From JAKPUX01 sp035353815 (GTDB lineage: Bacteria > Zhuqueibacterota > Zhuqueibacteria > Residuimicrobiales > Residuimicrobiaceae), in the NCBI GenBank assembly GCA_035353815.1, contig DAOQAG010000003.1:62001-126000 (forward strand): a stretch of 64,000 bases of DNA, in the 5' to 3' direction. The stretch's first letter is position 1. Each line of letters starts with the position of its first letter. A program made the translations under genes and the position numbers. Below, one piece after another: positions 1-8,954 of this stretch. The notes below the pieces were generated by a model. That model saw only the letters and a program-made list of their open reading frames with translations. It did not search any database and was not told where the DNA came from.

Positions 1-1711
1 CGATGCCGAAGCGGTACGGGAAGATGCCGGTGCCCCAGTCGGAGGCATTGTAAGCGAAATCCTGCTCCTTGTAGACAAAGACCCACTGCCGCGGTTTCTC
101 CCAGGGCTGGGTTGCGGCGATGCCCAGTTCGCGCCAGCCGGGCGTCTCGCAGAGGCCGAGGGGGCCTGTATTGCCGCTCCAGAGCATGCGGTTGCCGTCA
201 TCACGGATTTCGACGCGCGCTCCGGCCACCGGCGTGGCGTCCTTGAGGTTGGTGACCCAGATCAGATTGTTGAGGGGTGAAAATTTGGCCGAAACCCCGA
301 GGTTGGTCACCTGCAGCAGGATGCGGTTCCAGCGCACCGGGATTTCGGGATCGGTGGTCAGATCGTCGATCTCGGAGAGGACCACGCCGGTCTTGCGGCC
401 GCCAAGAACCCAGTCGACCTTGAGCGGCTGGGCGGTTTTGACGTTGCGCGGCTGTTTGACCTCCCACATTTTGTCGATCATGAAGAGCGAATCGGGCAGC
501 GGCTTGGCGCGTCCGTAAATGTCCTCCGGCGACAGCAGCAGGGGAATGAGCCGGTCGGGCGCCACCATCCCCAGCCGGACGCGAACGCGCTCCTTGTTGA
601 CGAAGAAGACGGGGTAATTGCGATCGCCATAAGCTTCCAGCACGCCCGGTCCGGTGTTGAGGGAGACCCGCGCCGGGTAGGCCGCCGTCCTGAAGCTGTC
701 AGCGACGGCGCTGCGGATGCGGTTGCCGTAGGTGTCCTGCAGTCCGCCATCGATGGTAAAATGATACATGGTCTCGGGAAGAAAATCGAGGCTGAGGCGG
801 ACATCGCCGCTTGCCCAGGTGCGCTCGGCATAGACCTCGGGGATTTTGACCTCGGGCTGGAACTTGAGATGCTGGATCAGCTCGGCCGGGGTCACGCGGT
901 TGCTGAACTGGAATTCGATGCCGCTGACCGGTGTGATGCGCCCTTGCTCTTCCTGGCGGCCGGAGGAGACCCCCTTGAACCAGAGATCCCCGACGGTGGT
1001 GACGGAGATGGTGCGCGGCTCCGCCAGGCCGAGCGATCCCGCCCCAGCCGGCAGCCCGGCTAGGAGTTTGAGGGCGAAACTCTTGTTGCGCGCCAGCGGT
1101 GCCGCCGGGACGACGGCGATGACCCGGGTTGAGTCCTCGCCGAGACGCCAGGAACGGTGAATCTCTTCAAGCGTGGCCGGACGCAGACGGATCGGGAGGG
1201 CACGCACGCCATCGCTGAGGGCGATCCGCTCGCCGATGCGGGCCGGATCCATGGGAAGATTGAAACAGAGAAAAAAGAGGCCGCGGGGGTCGAAGCCCTG
1301 CTCCCCGTTTTCGGGCTCCGACTGCAACAGCAGCGGACGGAGGGTCTCGAAACTCCAGGAGAAGGATTGGCTGAGCTGGGCGCCGCTCAGGGCTTTAGTG
1401 CCCGCCGGTATAGTCGCCTCAAAACGCGTCGCCACCGGCAGGGTGTCGAGGGGAGTGAAGACCAGGGTTCTCGTCCCCATCCAACGGTATTTGCCCTTGA
1501 TGGCGGGGGTGATCTGCAACGGCCCTGAGGCCAGTCCCTCCGGCGTCGCCTTGAGGGCGACCATCGGCTCGCTGAAGGTGACGACGATGCTGAGGGCGTC
1601 GGTGATAGCGCCGACAGAGCCCTTGGGGGTTACGGAGAGCACCTCAAGTTCGCCGCTCCATCCCGCAGCGGCCGTGATCAGCAGTAAAAAAAACGTTCTG
1701 CACCCTTTCAT
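1..1711 (-). CDS. Bacterial alpha-2-macroglobulin family protein, 5' part (runs off window)
   Basis: The reading frame is open from the ATG at 1711 to the window edge, about 570 codons; bacterial family members are usually 1500-1900 aa, so the C-terminal two thirds lies outside. A signal peptide is visible (KGCR, then FFLLLITAAAG) without a lipobox cysteine. Ig-like segments follow, starting with SIVVTFSEPM near residue 35. Near residue 485 the motif WVTNLKDATPVAGARV is the macroglobulin MG3-type signature. In known bacterial members (YfhM type) the protein sits in the periplasm or cell surface and traps proteases. The thioester motif, if present, would lie outside the window and cannot be checked. 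GGAGG sits 5 nt before the ATG and supports the start. The family call is firm; the role is taken from homologues. Confidence 0.85.
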   Translation of the reverse strand, partial: MKGCRTFFLLLITAAAGWSGELEVLSVTPKGSVGAITDALSIVVTFSEPMVALKATPEGLASGPLQITPAIKGKYRWMGTRTLVFTPLDTLPVATRFEATIPAGTKALSGAQLSQSFSWSFETLRPLLLQSEPENGEQGFDPRGLFFLCFNLPMDPARIGERIALSDGVRALPIRLRPATLEEIHRSWRLGEDSTRVIAVVPAAPLARNKSFALKLLAGLPAGAGSLGLAEPRTISVTTVGDLWFKGVSSGRQEEQGRITPVSGIEFQFSNRVTPAELIQHLKFQPEVKIPEVYAERTWASGDVRLSLDFLPETMYHFTIDGGLQDTYGNRIRSAVADSFRTAAYPARVSLNTGPGVLEAYGDRNYPVFFVNKERVRVRLGMVAPDRLIPLLLSPEDIYGRAKPLPDSLFMIDKMWEVKQPRNVKTAQPLKVDWVLGGRKTGVVLSEIDDLTTDPEIPVRWNRILLQVTNLGVSAKFSPLNNLIWVTNLKDATPVAGARVEIRDDGNRMLWSGNTGPLGLCETPGWRELGIAATQPWEKPRQWVFVYKEQDFAYNASDWGTGIFPYRFGI

Positions 1712-1754
1712 CCAAACCTCCGCAGCGAGATCACCCGACAGCTTTTCGCGAACT

Positions 1755-1778
1755 GGCGGCGCAACTCGTTGCGCCGCC
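1755..1778 (-). promoter_or_regulatory. Perfect 10-bp hairpin in the leader of the macroglobulin gene
   Basis: GGCGGCGCAA and TTGCGCCGCC pair perfectly around a 4-nt loop, CGAG on the transcript strand. It lies at the predicted 5' end of the mRNA, about 45 nt before the start codon. No U-tract follows, so it is not a terminator; a 5' stabilising stem-loop is the simplest reading. Confidence 0.45.
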
Positions 1779-1784
1779 TGGCGC

Positions 1785-1813
1785 ATTTTAACAAGATTTG
1801 TCGCCATTTGCAA
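1785..1813 (-). promoter_or_regulatory. Sigma70-type promoter of the alpha-2-macroglobulin gene
   Basis: On the minus strand TTGCAA (1813-1808) and TAAAAT (1790-1785) are separated by exactly 17 nt. The predicted start of transcription, near 1778, coincides with the foot of the hairpin at 1755-1778. Confidence 0.5.
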
Positions 1814-1850
1814 GCATTTGTTGCTTGACTTTTTACGGGCGCTGATCAAG

Positions 1851-2310
<460 letters not shown>

Positions 2311-2342
2311 CAGCACAGTGAATCTGGTTGGTTGCGACGTGC

Positions 2343-3581
2343 TCAGGCCGGATGCGCGGAGCGCAGCTGCGCGATCCTCGCCAGCACCGGCGGGTGGGAA
2401 TAGTGCAGGAAGACATAAAAAGGATGGGGCGTGAGATGGGAGAGATTGTCGCGTGAGAGCTTTATGAGTGCGGTGATCAGCGGCGCGCCCAAACCGGAGG
2501 CCGCGGCGAAGCGGTCGGCCTGATATTCATGCCGCCGTGACAGGGCGTTCAGCAGTGGCCCGAGGATCATTTCGACCGGGGAGTAGAGGAGCCCGAAAAA
2601 GAGCAGCCCGGCGTAAAGCGAAACCTCTTGCATGCCGAACGCCGATTGCAGCCCGGTGACGCGAATGAAGAGCGACAGCAGGTAAAAAATGATCCCCATG
2701 TGGAGGATGCTCAACAGCATCCCGGTCAGGATGTGCCGTTTTTTGTAATGGCCGATCTCGTGCGCCAGAACCGCCACCAGTTCGTCGGTGGTCTGTTTTT
2801 CGATGAGCGTATCGAAAAGAGCGATACGCTTGTTCTTGCCAAATCCGGTAAAAAAAGCATTCGACTTGCTCGACCTCTTTGAGCCATCCATCACATAGAT
2901 CCCCTTGAGCGGAAAACGCACCTTTTCCGCATACGCCAGAATCGCCGTTCTGAGCGCACCCTCCTCCAGAGGCGTAAACTTGTTAAACAGCGGCATGATC
3001 CAGGCCGGGGCAATAAAACTCACCAACAGCGAATACCCCGTTGTGACCAGCCAGGCGTATACCCAGGCCCAGACCCCCGCATACTGGAAAAAGGCGAGCA
3101 ATCCCGCCAGTAGCGGCCCGCCCAGAACGATCGCCAGCAAGAGGCCCTTGACCAGATCAAGCAGATAGGTTTTGAACGTGGTCCGGTTAAAGCCGTATTT
3201 CGCTTCAATGACAAAGGTCTGATAGCTGGAGAAGGGCAGGGAAAGCAGACTGGAGCCGGCCATGATCATTCCGATATAGACGAGACCGTTGACCAGCGGC
3301 GGCCATCCCCAGCCCTTCACCCATTGATCGAGCGCGTTAAATCCCCCCACCAGCCAGAAGATCAGCAGCACGGCCAGATCAAAGGTGGCCGTGATGAATC
3401 CGAACCGTGTGGTTGCGCGGGTATAGGCCTGCATTTTGGCATAGGCCTCCGCATCGAAAACCCCGGTGAATTCGTCGGGCAGCGCCGCCGTAAGGGTGGA
3501 GAGGTTCAACCCCCGCGCCACGCCGTTCAGGATGAATTGGGCCAGCAAGGCGGCCAGGATGATCAGCGCATAGAGATTCAT
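2343..3581 (-). CDS. M48 family (Ste24/CAAX prenyl protease 1-type) membrane metalloprotease
   Basis: 412 aa, the usual length for Ste24-type proteases. The zinc site HEIGH is at residues 274-278 and the third ligand is probably E352 in RRHEYQADRFA. Several hydrophobic segments flank it (around 3-22, 62-80, 100-118, 143-168, 172-195, 286-308 and 320-345), as expected for an integral membrane protease that cuts misfolded or prenylated membrane proteins in the cytoplasmic membrane. It follows the toxin-antitoxin pair on the same strand with only 19 nt between, so it may be read through from that promoter. The start codon has a weak ribosome site (GAAAGCGGA, 7 nt upstream). The family is certain; no substrate can be inferred. 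Confidence 0.9.
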   Translation of the reverse strand: MNLYALIILAALLAQFILNGVARGLNLSTLTAALPDEFTGVFDAEAYAKMQAYTRATTRFGFITATFDLAVLLIFWLVGGFNALDQWVKGWGWPPLVNGLVYIGMIMAGSSLLSLPFSSYQTFVIEAKYGFNRTTFKTYLLDLVKGLLLAIVLGGPLLAGLLAFFQYAGVWAWVYAWLVTTGYSLLVSFIAPAWIMPLFNKFTPLEEGALRTAILAYAEKVRFPLKGIYVMDGSKRSSKSNAFFTGFGKNKRIALFDTLIEKQTTDELVAVLAHEIGHYKKRHILTGMLLSILHMGIIFYLLSLFIRVTGLQSAFGMQEVSLYAGLLFFGLLYSPVEMILGPLLNALSRRHEYQADRFAAASGLGAPLITALIKLSRDNLSHLTPHPFYVFLHYSHPPVLARIAQLRSAHPA

Positions 3582-3600
3582 TCGTCGATCCGCTTTCGTT

Positions 3601-3954
3601 TTAGGGGGTTCTGGGCCGCATCACCAGATCGATGCCCTCAAGAACCTGCAGGACCCTTTCATCGGAAAGGGTGCCGATTTTTTCACTGAGCTCAGCCTTG
3701 TCCACCGCAAAAACCCGCGTTACATTGACAACGCAGGCGCGGGGCAGGCCAGCCTCACCCCGTTTCAGGACCACATTGCCCGGGGAGCGACCGCGCTGCA
3801 AATTGGAGGTCAGCGCACAGACCACCACGGTGCGGAGCTTGCTGGCATTGAAGAGGTTGTTCTGGATGACAACGTGCGGATGGCGATACCCTGGCCCTGA
3901 TCCGGTTGGCGGCTCCATAGCGATCCAGTACACCTCACCCTGCTTGATCACCAA
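3601..3954 (-). CDS. MazF/PemK-family endoribonuclease toxin
   Basis: 117 aa, typical of MazF. The N-terminal strand KQGEVYWIAMEPPTGSGPG and HPHVVIQNN match the conserved MazF core, in which the R/K-G-D/E-V-W and the P-V-V-IQ segments build the fold; LTSNLQR and GNVVL follow in the usual order. Family members cut mRNA at short sequences and stop growth when not bound by antitoxin. The start overlaps the antitoxin stop by 7 nt (3948-3954), the classical translational coupling of antitoxin-first modules. The acidic/basic active-site pair cannot be verified without a structure-based alignment. The gene looks intact. Confidence 0.9.
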   Translation of the reverse strand: MVIKQGEVYWIAMEPPTGSGPGYRHPHVVIQNNLFNASKLRTVVVCALTSNLQRGRSPGNVVLKRGEAGLPRACVVNVTRVFAVDKAELSEKIGTLSDERVLQVLEGIDLVMRPRTP

Positions 3955-4199
3955 TTATCCTCCAGGAGGTGGCGTTGCCGGCGCCGCATGTGCGCCAAAT
4001 AGCCCTGCTCCCCCGGATCAGGATCGGAAAAAGCGGCATCGATCTGTTCCAGCAGGATACGGTTCTGCAGCTGCTCGAAATAGGCCTCGACCGCAAGAGC
4101 AAATATCTTGCTGCGCGAGAGGGAGAGATCCCTGGCCAGGGTGTCGACCTTGTCCAGAAGCGGCTTCTGGATGGAGATTGCTGTTTTTGCTGTGGCCAT
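3948..4199 (-). CDS. Ribbon-helix-helix (CopG/MazE-like) antitoxin
   Basis: 83 aa. TAISIQKPLLDKVDTLARDL followed by SLSRSKIFALAVEAYFEQ is a ribbon-helix-helix DNA-binding domain: a short strand, a helix, the turn with SRSK, and a second helix. The acidic C-terminal half (DAAFSDPDPGEQ) would be the toxin-binding tail. Antitoxins of this type bind MazF and repress their own promoter, which fits the dyad over the -10 box at 4215-4227. The start ATG 4199 has AAGGAGG 7 nt upstream. The gene leads the two-gene operon. Confidence 0.88.
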   Translation of the reverse strand: MATAKTAISIQKPLLDKVDTLARDLSLSRSKIFALAVEAYFEQLQNRILLEQIDAAFSDPDPGEQGYLAHMRRRQRHLLEDNW

Positions 4200-4214
4200 A
4201 GTTATACCTCCTTC

Positions 4215-4227
4215 ATACTATTAGTAT
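4215..4227. promoter_or_regulatory. Probable autoregulatory operator of the toxin-antitoxin operon
   Basis: ATACTA-T-TAGTAT is a perfect 6+1+6 dyad that overlaps the -10 box. Ribbon-helix-helix antitoxins bind such short palindromes as dimers, so binding here would block RNA polymerase. Function is inferred from position and symmetry. Confidence 0.6.
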
Positions 4228-4251
4228 ACGATTTTGTCGGATCATTGTCAA
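4223..4251 (-). promoter_or_regulatory. Promoter of the toxin-antitoxin operon
   Basis: On the minus strand a perfect TTGACA (4251-4246) and TATACT (4228-4223) are 17 nt apart, the best -35/-10 pair in the window. The ribosome site AAGGAGG (4213-4207) follows about 10 nt after the -10, so the leader is very short. Confidence 0.8.
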
Positions 4252-4418
4252 TACCAATTTTATACCGGTTGGTGAGGTGCAGAACCCTGGCAGGTGCCTG
4301 ATGCCGAATAATACGGCGGTCGGCCCACCTTGACCATCGTGCGGCGGCCGGACGGATGAATCCTTTCTCCGGCCGTGTTACATTACCAGCCGAATCTGAA
4401 TCCAAACAGGAGGTCTTT

Positions 4419-5429
4419 ATGAAAGCTCTACGATTCTTGCTCTACATTATCGTCGGCCTCGCGGCCCTCCTTGTCATCCTCGGGCTCATCGCCCCCAAGT
4501 CCTATCGGGTCGAGCGCAGCATGGAAATGACCGCTCCCCCGCAAGTCGTCTTTTTCCATGTCCAGTACTGGACGAAATGGCAGGCGTGGCTGCCGTGGGG
4601 CAAGGACGATGTGGATCTCAAGATCACCTATAAAGGGGTGGATGGCACAGCCGGATCAAGTTACAGCTGGATCGGCACGAAATCGGGCTCGGGCGAGATG
4701 TCGGCCAGCACCATCAAACCGGCCGAAGAACTCGCCTACCACCTGAAATTTATCACCCCGATGGCGAGTGAGGCGGACGGTTTTGTCCGCGTCGCACCGG
4801 CCCCGGGCGGCAGCAAGGTGACCTGGGCCATGTTCGGACGCGATCCCTTTCCCTGGAATATCCTGATGCTCTTCATGAGCATGGACAAGATGATTGGCAA
4901 GGATTTCGAGCGCGGCCTGACCTCCCTCAAGGAAATCAGCGAAAAGGATGAGGCCCAGATCGCCGCCTATATCGTCACGCCGGTCGATTTCCCCGGCCGC
5001 ACTTTTGCCGCCCTCCGCCAAACCGTGGCGATAGCCGGGATCCCCGACTTTTTCACGGCCTCCTTCGGCCGCCTCATGGCGGCAACCGCCAGCAAAGGCC
5101 TGACGATGGCCGGTCCCCCCTGCGGCCTCTATTATACCTGGGATGAGAAGACGCAAACCACCGAGATCGCCGCTGCCCTGCCCATCTCCGGCCCGAAGGC
5201 TATCGGGGAGGGTATCGAACTCGTCACACTGCCCAAGGCCCGGGCCTTCGTCATTGATTATTACGGACCATACGATCGGTCGATGCTGGCCTACCAGGCC
5301 ATGGACCGCTACTTCGCCCGGAACAATCTGAGACAGAGCATGCCGATCCTCGAGGAATATGTCACCGATCCCGGCACGGCGCCCGATCCCGCCAAGGTGC
5401 TGACCCGAATTTACTTTTTCGCCAGGTAG
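4419..5429 (+). CDS. SRPBCC (polyketide cyclase-like) + GyrI-like effector-binding fusion protein
   Basis: 336 aa from ATG 4419, chosen because AGGAGG lies 6 nt upstream; an earlier in-frame ATG at 4356 has no ribosome site. Residues 4-24 are one membrane helix (LRFLLYIIVGLAALLVILGL). Residues about 28-175 resemble a SRPBCC lipid-binding fold (YRVERSMEMTAPPQVVF, then the PWGKDDVDLKITYKG region). Residues about 185-336 look like an AraC/GyrI effector-binding domain (VDFPGRTFAALRQTV and, near the end, LEEYVTDPG). Such two-domain proteins are common, usually uncharacterised, and may bind hydrophobic ligands. It lies alone, convergent with uvrA across the repeat region. Confidence 0.75.
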   Translation: MKALRFLLYIIVGLAALLVILGLIAPKSYRVERSMEMTAPPQVVFFHVQYWTKWQAWLPWGKDDVDLKITYKGVDGTAGSSYSWIGTKSGSGEMSASTIKPAEELAYHLKFITPMASEADGFVRVAPAPGGSKVTWAMFGRDPFPWNILMLFMSMDKMIGKDFERGLTSLKEISEKDEAQIAAYIVTPVDFPGRTFAALRQTVAIAGIPDFFTASFGRLMAATASKGLTMAGPPCGLYYTWDEKTQTTEIAAALPISGPKAIGEGIELVTLPKARAFVIDYYGPYDRSMLAYQAMDRYFARNNLRQSMPILEEYVTDPGTAPDPAKVLTRIYFFAR

Positions 5430-5446
5430 CAAAAGAAAAGCCCATC

Positions 5447-5546
5447 NNNNNNNNNNNNNNNNNNNNNNNNNNNNNNNNNNNNNNNNNNNNNNNNNNNNNN
5501 NNNNNNNNNNNNNNNNNNNNNNNNNNNNNNNNNNNNNNNNNNNNNN
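5447..5546. other. Assembly gap of 100 N
   Basis: Exactly 100 undetermined bases, a conventional placeholder length, so the true distance is unknown. It abuts the minisatellite at 5547, which is probably why assembly failed here. The 17 bases before it (AAAAGAAAAGCCCATC region) may be the first half of a terminator for the gene ending at 5429. Confidence 0.95.
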
Positions 5547-5935
5547 GCGGCCGGGCTGGAGAGCCCGGATGGGAACGAGACTGAGGGGGCCGGGACGGGG
5601 AGCCCGGATGGGAACGAGACTGAGGCGGCCGGGCGGGAGAGCTCGGATGGGAACGAGGGTGAACGAGACTGAGGCGGCCGGGCTGGAGAGCCCGGATGGG
5701 AACGAGACTGAGGGGGCCGGGACGGAGAGTCCGGATGGGAACGAGACTGAGGCGGCCGGGCGGGAGAGCTCGGATGGGAACGAGGGTGAACGAGACTGAG
5801 GCGGCCGGGCGGGAGAGCCCGGATGGGAACGAGATTGAGGCGGCCGGGCCGGAGAGCCCGGATGGGAACGAGACTGAGGGGGCCGGGCCGGAGAGCCCGG
5901 ATGGGAACGAGACTGAGACGGCCGGGACGGAGGAG
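5547..5935. repeat. GC-rich minisatellite, 39/49-bp units in a 127-bp higher-order array
   Basis: Nine full units plus one decayed unit. Six are 39 bp or close variants (5547, 5586, 5674, 5713, 5801, 5840, 5879 starts include seven of this size) and two are 49 bp (5625-5673, 5752-5800) because GAGGGTGAAC is added. Units A-B-C (5547-5673) are repeated as 5674-5800 with only two differences, giving a 127-bp super-repeat. Each unit holds CCGGGCT-GGAG-AGCCCGG or a close variant, which can form a 7-bp hairpin. 127 is not a multiple of three, so the reading frame shifts at each super-repeat; this argues against coding. The last unit decays at about 5918-5935, just before the uvrA stop codon. Confidence 0.9.
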
Positions 5936-5952
5936 GACGAGGGGTCGCCCCT

Positions 5953-8775
5953 TTACAAATGCAGCTCCTTTTTGAGAAATTGTCCCGTGTACGAGCCCGC
6001 AACCTGCGCGACCTCCTCCGGCGTGCCGGTGGCGACAATGTAACCGCCCTTGTCGCCGCCGTCGGGACCCAGATCGATCATATAATCGGCGGTCTTGATG
6101 ACGTCGAGTTGATGCTCGATGACCACCACGGTGTTGCCCTTGTCCACAAGGCGATTAAGGACGCTGAGGAGGATGTTGCAGTCCTCGAAATGGAGCCCTG
6201 TGGTCGGCTCGTCGAGGATGTAGATGGTGCGGCCGGTGCCGATCTTGCTCAGTTCGGTGGCGAGCTTGACCCGCTGCGCCTCGCCGCCGGAGAGGGTGGT
6301 CCCCTGCTGGCCGAGTCGGATATAGCCCAGGCCGACATCCGCCAGGGTCTTGAGTTTGCGCTTGATCACCGGGATCTTGTCAAAGAATTCCAGGGCATGA
6401 GCCACGGTCATATCGAGAATGCCGGCGATCGATTCGCCCTTGTACTTGATCTCCAGGGTTTCGCGGTTGTAGCGCTTGCCCTTGCACACCTCGCAAGTGA
6501 CATAGACATCGGGGAGAAAATGCATTTCGATCTTGATAATCCCGTCGCCCTGGCAAGCCTCGCAGCGCCCGCCCTTGACGTTAAAGCTGAAGCGGCCGGG
6601 CTGATAGCCGCGAATCTTGGACTCCGGCAGCTGGGTGAAGAGGTCGCGGATGGGGGTGAAGAGGCCGGAATAGGTCGCCGGATTCGAGCGCGGGGTGCGT
6701 CCGATCGGGGACTGGTCGATGGCGATGACCTTGTCGAGGTGCTCCAGTCCTTCGATACGCGCAAAGGGGAGCGGCGTCTCCTTGGCGCGGTAAAAGTGCT
6801 TATTGAGGATGTGATAGAGGGTTTCGTTGATCAGGCTGCTCTTGCCGCTGCCGGAAACCCCGGTGACGCAGACGAGGGTGCCGAGCGGGATGTCGACATC
6901 GACGGACTTTAAATTGTTCCCTGTGGCGCCGCGGATTGTGAGCAGGCGCCCGTTGCCTTTGCGGCGCTTCTTCGGCAGGGGGATGGCGCGCCGGCCGGCG
7001 AGATAATCTCCGGTGATCGATGCCGGCTGGGCGGCGATCTCTTGCGGCGTGCCGAGGGCCACCAGCTCGCCGCCGTGTTCGCCGGCGCCGGGCCCGAGAT
7101 CGACCACAAAGTCGGCTTTCTCGATGGTCTCCTTGTCATGCTCGACCACGATGACCGAGTTGCCGAGATCGCGCAGCTTCATCAGGGTGTCGATGAGACG
7201 CTGGTTGTCGCGCTGATGCAGGCCGATCGAGGGCTCATCGAGAATATAGAGCACCCCCACCAGCTGCGAGCCGATCTGCGTGGCGAGGCGGATACGCTGC
7301 GCCTCGCCGCCTGAAAGCGTCGCGGCCGCACGGTCGAGCGTGAGATAGTCCAGCCCGACATGGTCGAGAAAGGAGAGGCGCTCGCGGATCTCCTTGAGGA
7401 CTTGTTGGGCGATCAGTTGATCGCGGGCGGAGAGCTCCATCCGGCTGAAAAACTCCTGCGCCTGATCCACGGAAAATCCCACCACATCCTGGATGGTATG
7501 GTCGCCGATCCTGACCGCCCGCGCCTCCCTGCGCAGCCGCGAGCCCTGGCAGTCCGGACAGGGAATGATATCCATGAACCCTTCGATCCACTCGCGGATC
7601 CCGCTCGAATCGGTCTGCTGATAGCGTCGCTCCATGTTGCGGATGATCCCCTCGAACTTGTTGCGGTAGGTCCCCTCCATACGTCCGGTAGTGGAACGGT
7701 AATTGAACTCCATTTCCTCGTCGGAGCCATAGAGCAGCACGTTCTGGCATTCCGGCGAGAGCTGTGTGAAGGGCGTCTCCATGGTGAAGCCGTATTTTTC
7801 CACCACCCCGGCGGTGAGGCTGAGATACCAGCCGTCCTGGAGCTTGCCCCACGGGGCGATGGCCCCCTGGTTGAGGCGTTTGCTTTTGTCCGGGACGATC
7901 AGGTCGGGATTGATCTCCATTCGTGTGCCGAGGCCGTTACAGGTCGGGCAGGCCCCATAGGGGGTATTGAACGAGAACATCCGCGGCGCCAGTTCCTCGT
8001 AAGAGATGCCGCAGTCGATACAGGCATAGTGTTCGCTGAAGAGCAGTTCCTCGCCGCCGACGACGTCGATGAGGACGATGCCCGAGGCGAGGCTGAGGGC
8101 GGTCTCGACCGAGTCGGTGAGGCGCGACTGGATGCGCGGTCCGACAATAAGGCGGTCGACCACCACCTCGATGTTGTGCTTTTTATTTTTGTCCGGTTTG
8201 ATCTCCTGCTCCAGCTCGAGGACCTCGCCGTCGAGGCGGACGCGCACATAGCCGTCACGGCGCGCCTCCTCAAAGATCTCACGATATTCGCCCTTGCGGC
8301 CGCGCACCACCGGGGCCAGCACCTGAATTCTGGTCTCCTCCGGCAGTCCCAGCACCTGATCGACGATCTGCTGGATGGTCTGGCGCTCGATTTTTTTGCC
8401 GCAGTTGTAGCAGTAGGGCACACCGATGCGCGCGAAGAGCAGGCGCAGATAGTCGTAGATTTCGGTCACAGTGCCGACCGTGGAGCGGGGATTGCGGCCG
8501 GTCGTGCGCTGTTCGATGGAAATGGCCGGGGAGAGACCTTCGATATAGTCGACATCCGGCTTTTCCATCAGGCCGAGGAACTGGCGGGCGTAGGCCGAAA
8601 GTGATTCGACATAACGGCGCTGGCCTTCGGCATAGAGGGTATCGAAGGCGAGGGAGGATTTGCCGCTGCCGGAGAGGCCGGTGATGACCACCAGCTGGTT
8701 GCGGGGGATTTCGAGGTTGAGATTCTTGAGATTGTGCTCGCGGGCGCCGCGAATGATGATGTATTCTTTTTCCAT
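5953..8775 (-). CDS. uvrA: UvrABC excinuclease subunit A
   Basis: 940 aa, full length for UvrA, the ATP-driven damage-recognition subunit of nucleotide excision repair. First Walker A GLSGSGKSS is at residues 33-41; a zinc module with CIDC and CPTC follows; the first ABC signature is LSGGEAQRIRLA. The second half has Walker A GVSGSGKSS, a second zinc module (CEAC and CEVC) and LSGGEAQRVKLATEL. All key motifs are intact. It is transcribed alone, divergently from the TPR gene at 8955. The start has no strong ribosome site, but residues 1-30 match the conserved UvrA N-terminus (IIIRGAREHNLKNL). The stop lies about 18 bp from the last trace of the minisatellite. Confidence 0.98.
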   Translation of the reverse strand: MEKEYIIIRGAREHNLKNLNLEIPRNQLVVITGLSGSGKSSLAFDTLYAEGQRRYVESLSAYARQFLGLMEKPDVDYIEGLSPAISIEQRTTGRNPRSTVGTVTEIYDYLRLLFARIGVPYCYNCGKKIERQTIQQIVDQVLGLPEETRIQVLAPVVRGRKGEYREIFEEARRDGYVRVRLDGEVLELEQEIKPDKNKKHNIEVVVDRLIVGPRIQSRLTDSVETALSLASGIVLIDVVGGEELLFSEHYACIDCGISYEELAPRMFSFNTPYGACPTCNGLGTRMEINPDLIVPDKSKRLNQGAIAPWGKLQDGWYLSLTAGVVEKYGFTMETPFTQLSPECQNVLLYGSDEEMEFNYRSTTGRMEGTYRNKFEGIIRNMERRYQQTDSSGIREWIEGFMDIIPCPDCQGSRLRREARAVRIGDHTIQDVVGFSVDQAQEFFSRMELSARDQLIAQQVLKEIRERLSFLDHVGLDYLTLDRAAATLSGGEAQRIRLATQIGSQLVGVLYILDEPSIGLHQRDNQRLIDTLMKLRDLGNSVIVVEHDKETIEKADFVVDLGPGAGEHGGELVALGTPQEIAAQPASITGDYLAGRRAIPLPKKRRKGNGRLLTIRGATGNNLKSVDVDIPLGTLVCVTGVSGSGKSSLINETLYHILNKHFYRAKETPLPFARIEGLEHLDKVIAIDQSPIGRTPRSNPATYSGLFTPIRDLFTQLPESKIRGYQPGRFSFNVKGGRCEACQGDGIIKIEMHFLPDVYVTCEVCKGKRYNRETLEIKYKGESIAGILDMTVAHALEFFDKIPVIKRKLKTLADVGLGYIRLGQQGTTLSGGEAQRVKLATELSKIGTGRTIYILDEPTTGLHFEDCNILLSVLNRLVDKGNTVVVIEHQLDVIKTADYMIDLGPDGGDKGGYIVATGTPEEVAQVAGSYTGQFLKKELHL

Positions 8776-8876
8776 ACCGTTAGAGTTCTCGCAAGGTTAA
8801 TCAACATCTAATTTACAAAAGCGGCGGGCCAAATTAAAGCAATTTATGGGAAGAGCACCGCAGAGTCAGAAAAATA

Positions 8877-8905
8877 TTGACATTGTGGGAAAAAAAGTGT
8901 AGAAT
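8877..8905 (+). promoter_or_regulatory. Promoter of the TPR gene
   Basis: TTGACA (8877-8882) and TAGAAT (8900-8905) are 17 nt apart. The TTG of the -35 box happens to open a longer frame into the gene; the promoter explains that stretch better than translation does. Confidence 0.7.
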
Positions 8906-8954
8906 TATGAATGTAATTCATTGTGCTGTGGTCACCGAACTCCGGAGAGCAAAA

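Noticed and set aside
4202..4405. A 67-codon frame overlapping the toxin-antitoxin promoter
   Set aside because: It covers the -35, -10 and ribosome site of the real operon and has no recognised motif.
5547..5935. CRISPR array
   Set aside because: The whole unit is repeated, with no variable spacers, and no cas genes are near.
4656..6038. A 460-codon minus-strand frame crossing the 100-N gap
   Set aside because: Made only of the shadow of the 4419 gene, unknown bases and repeats; it has no start or family support.
5569..6043. Possible repeat-peptide gene (GNETE... units) in the minisatellite
   Set aside because: The 49-bp units shift the frame, so no single peptide is kept; there is no ribosome site or signal.
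8877..8954. TTG start at 8877 for the TPR gene
   Set aside because: The TTG is the first three bases of a perfect -35 box; the ATG at 8955 begins a signal peptide and has a ribosome site.
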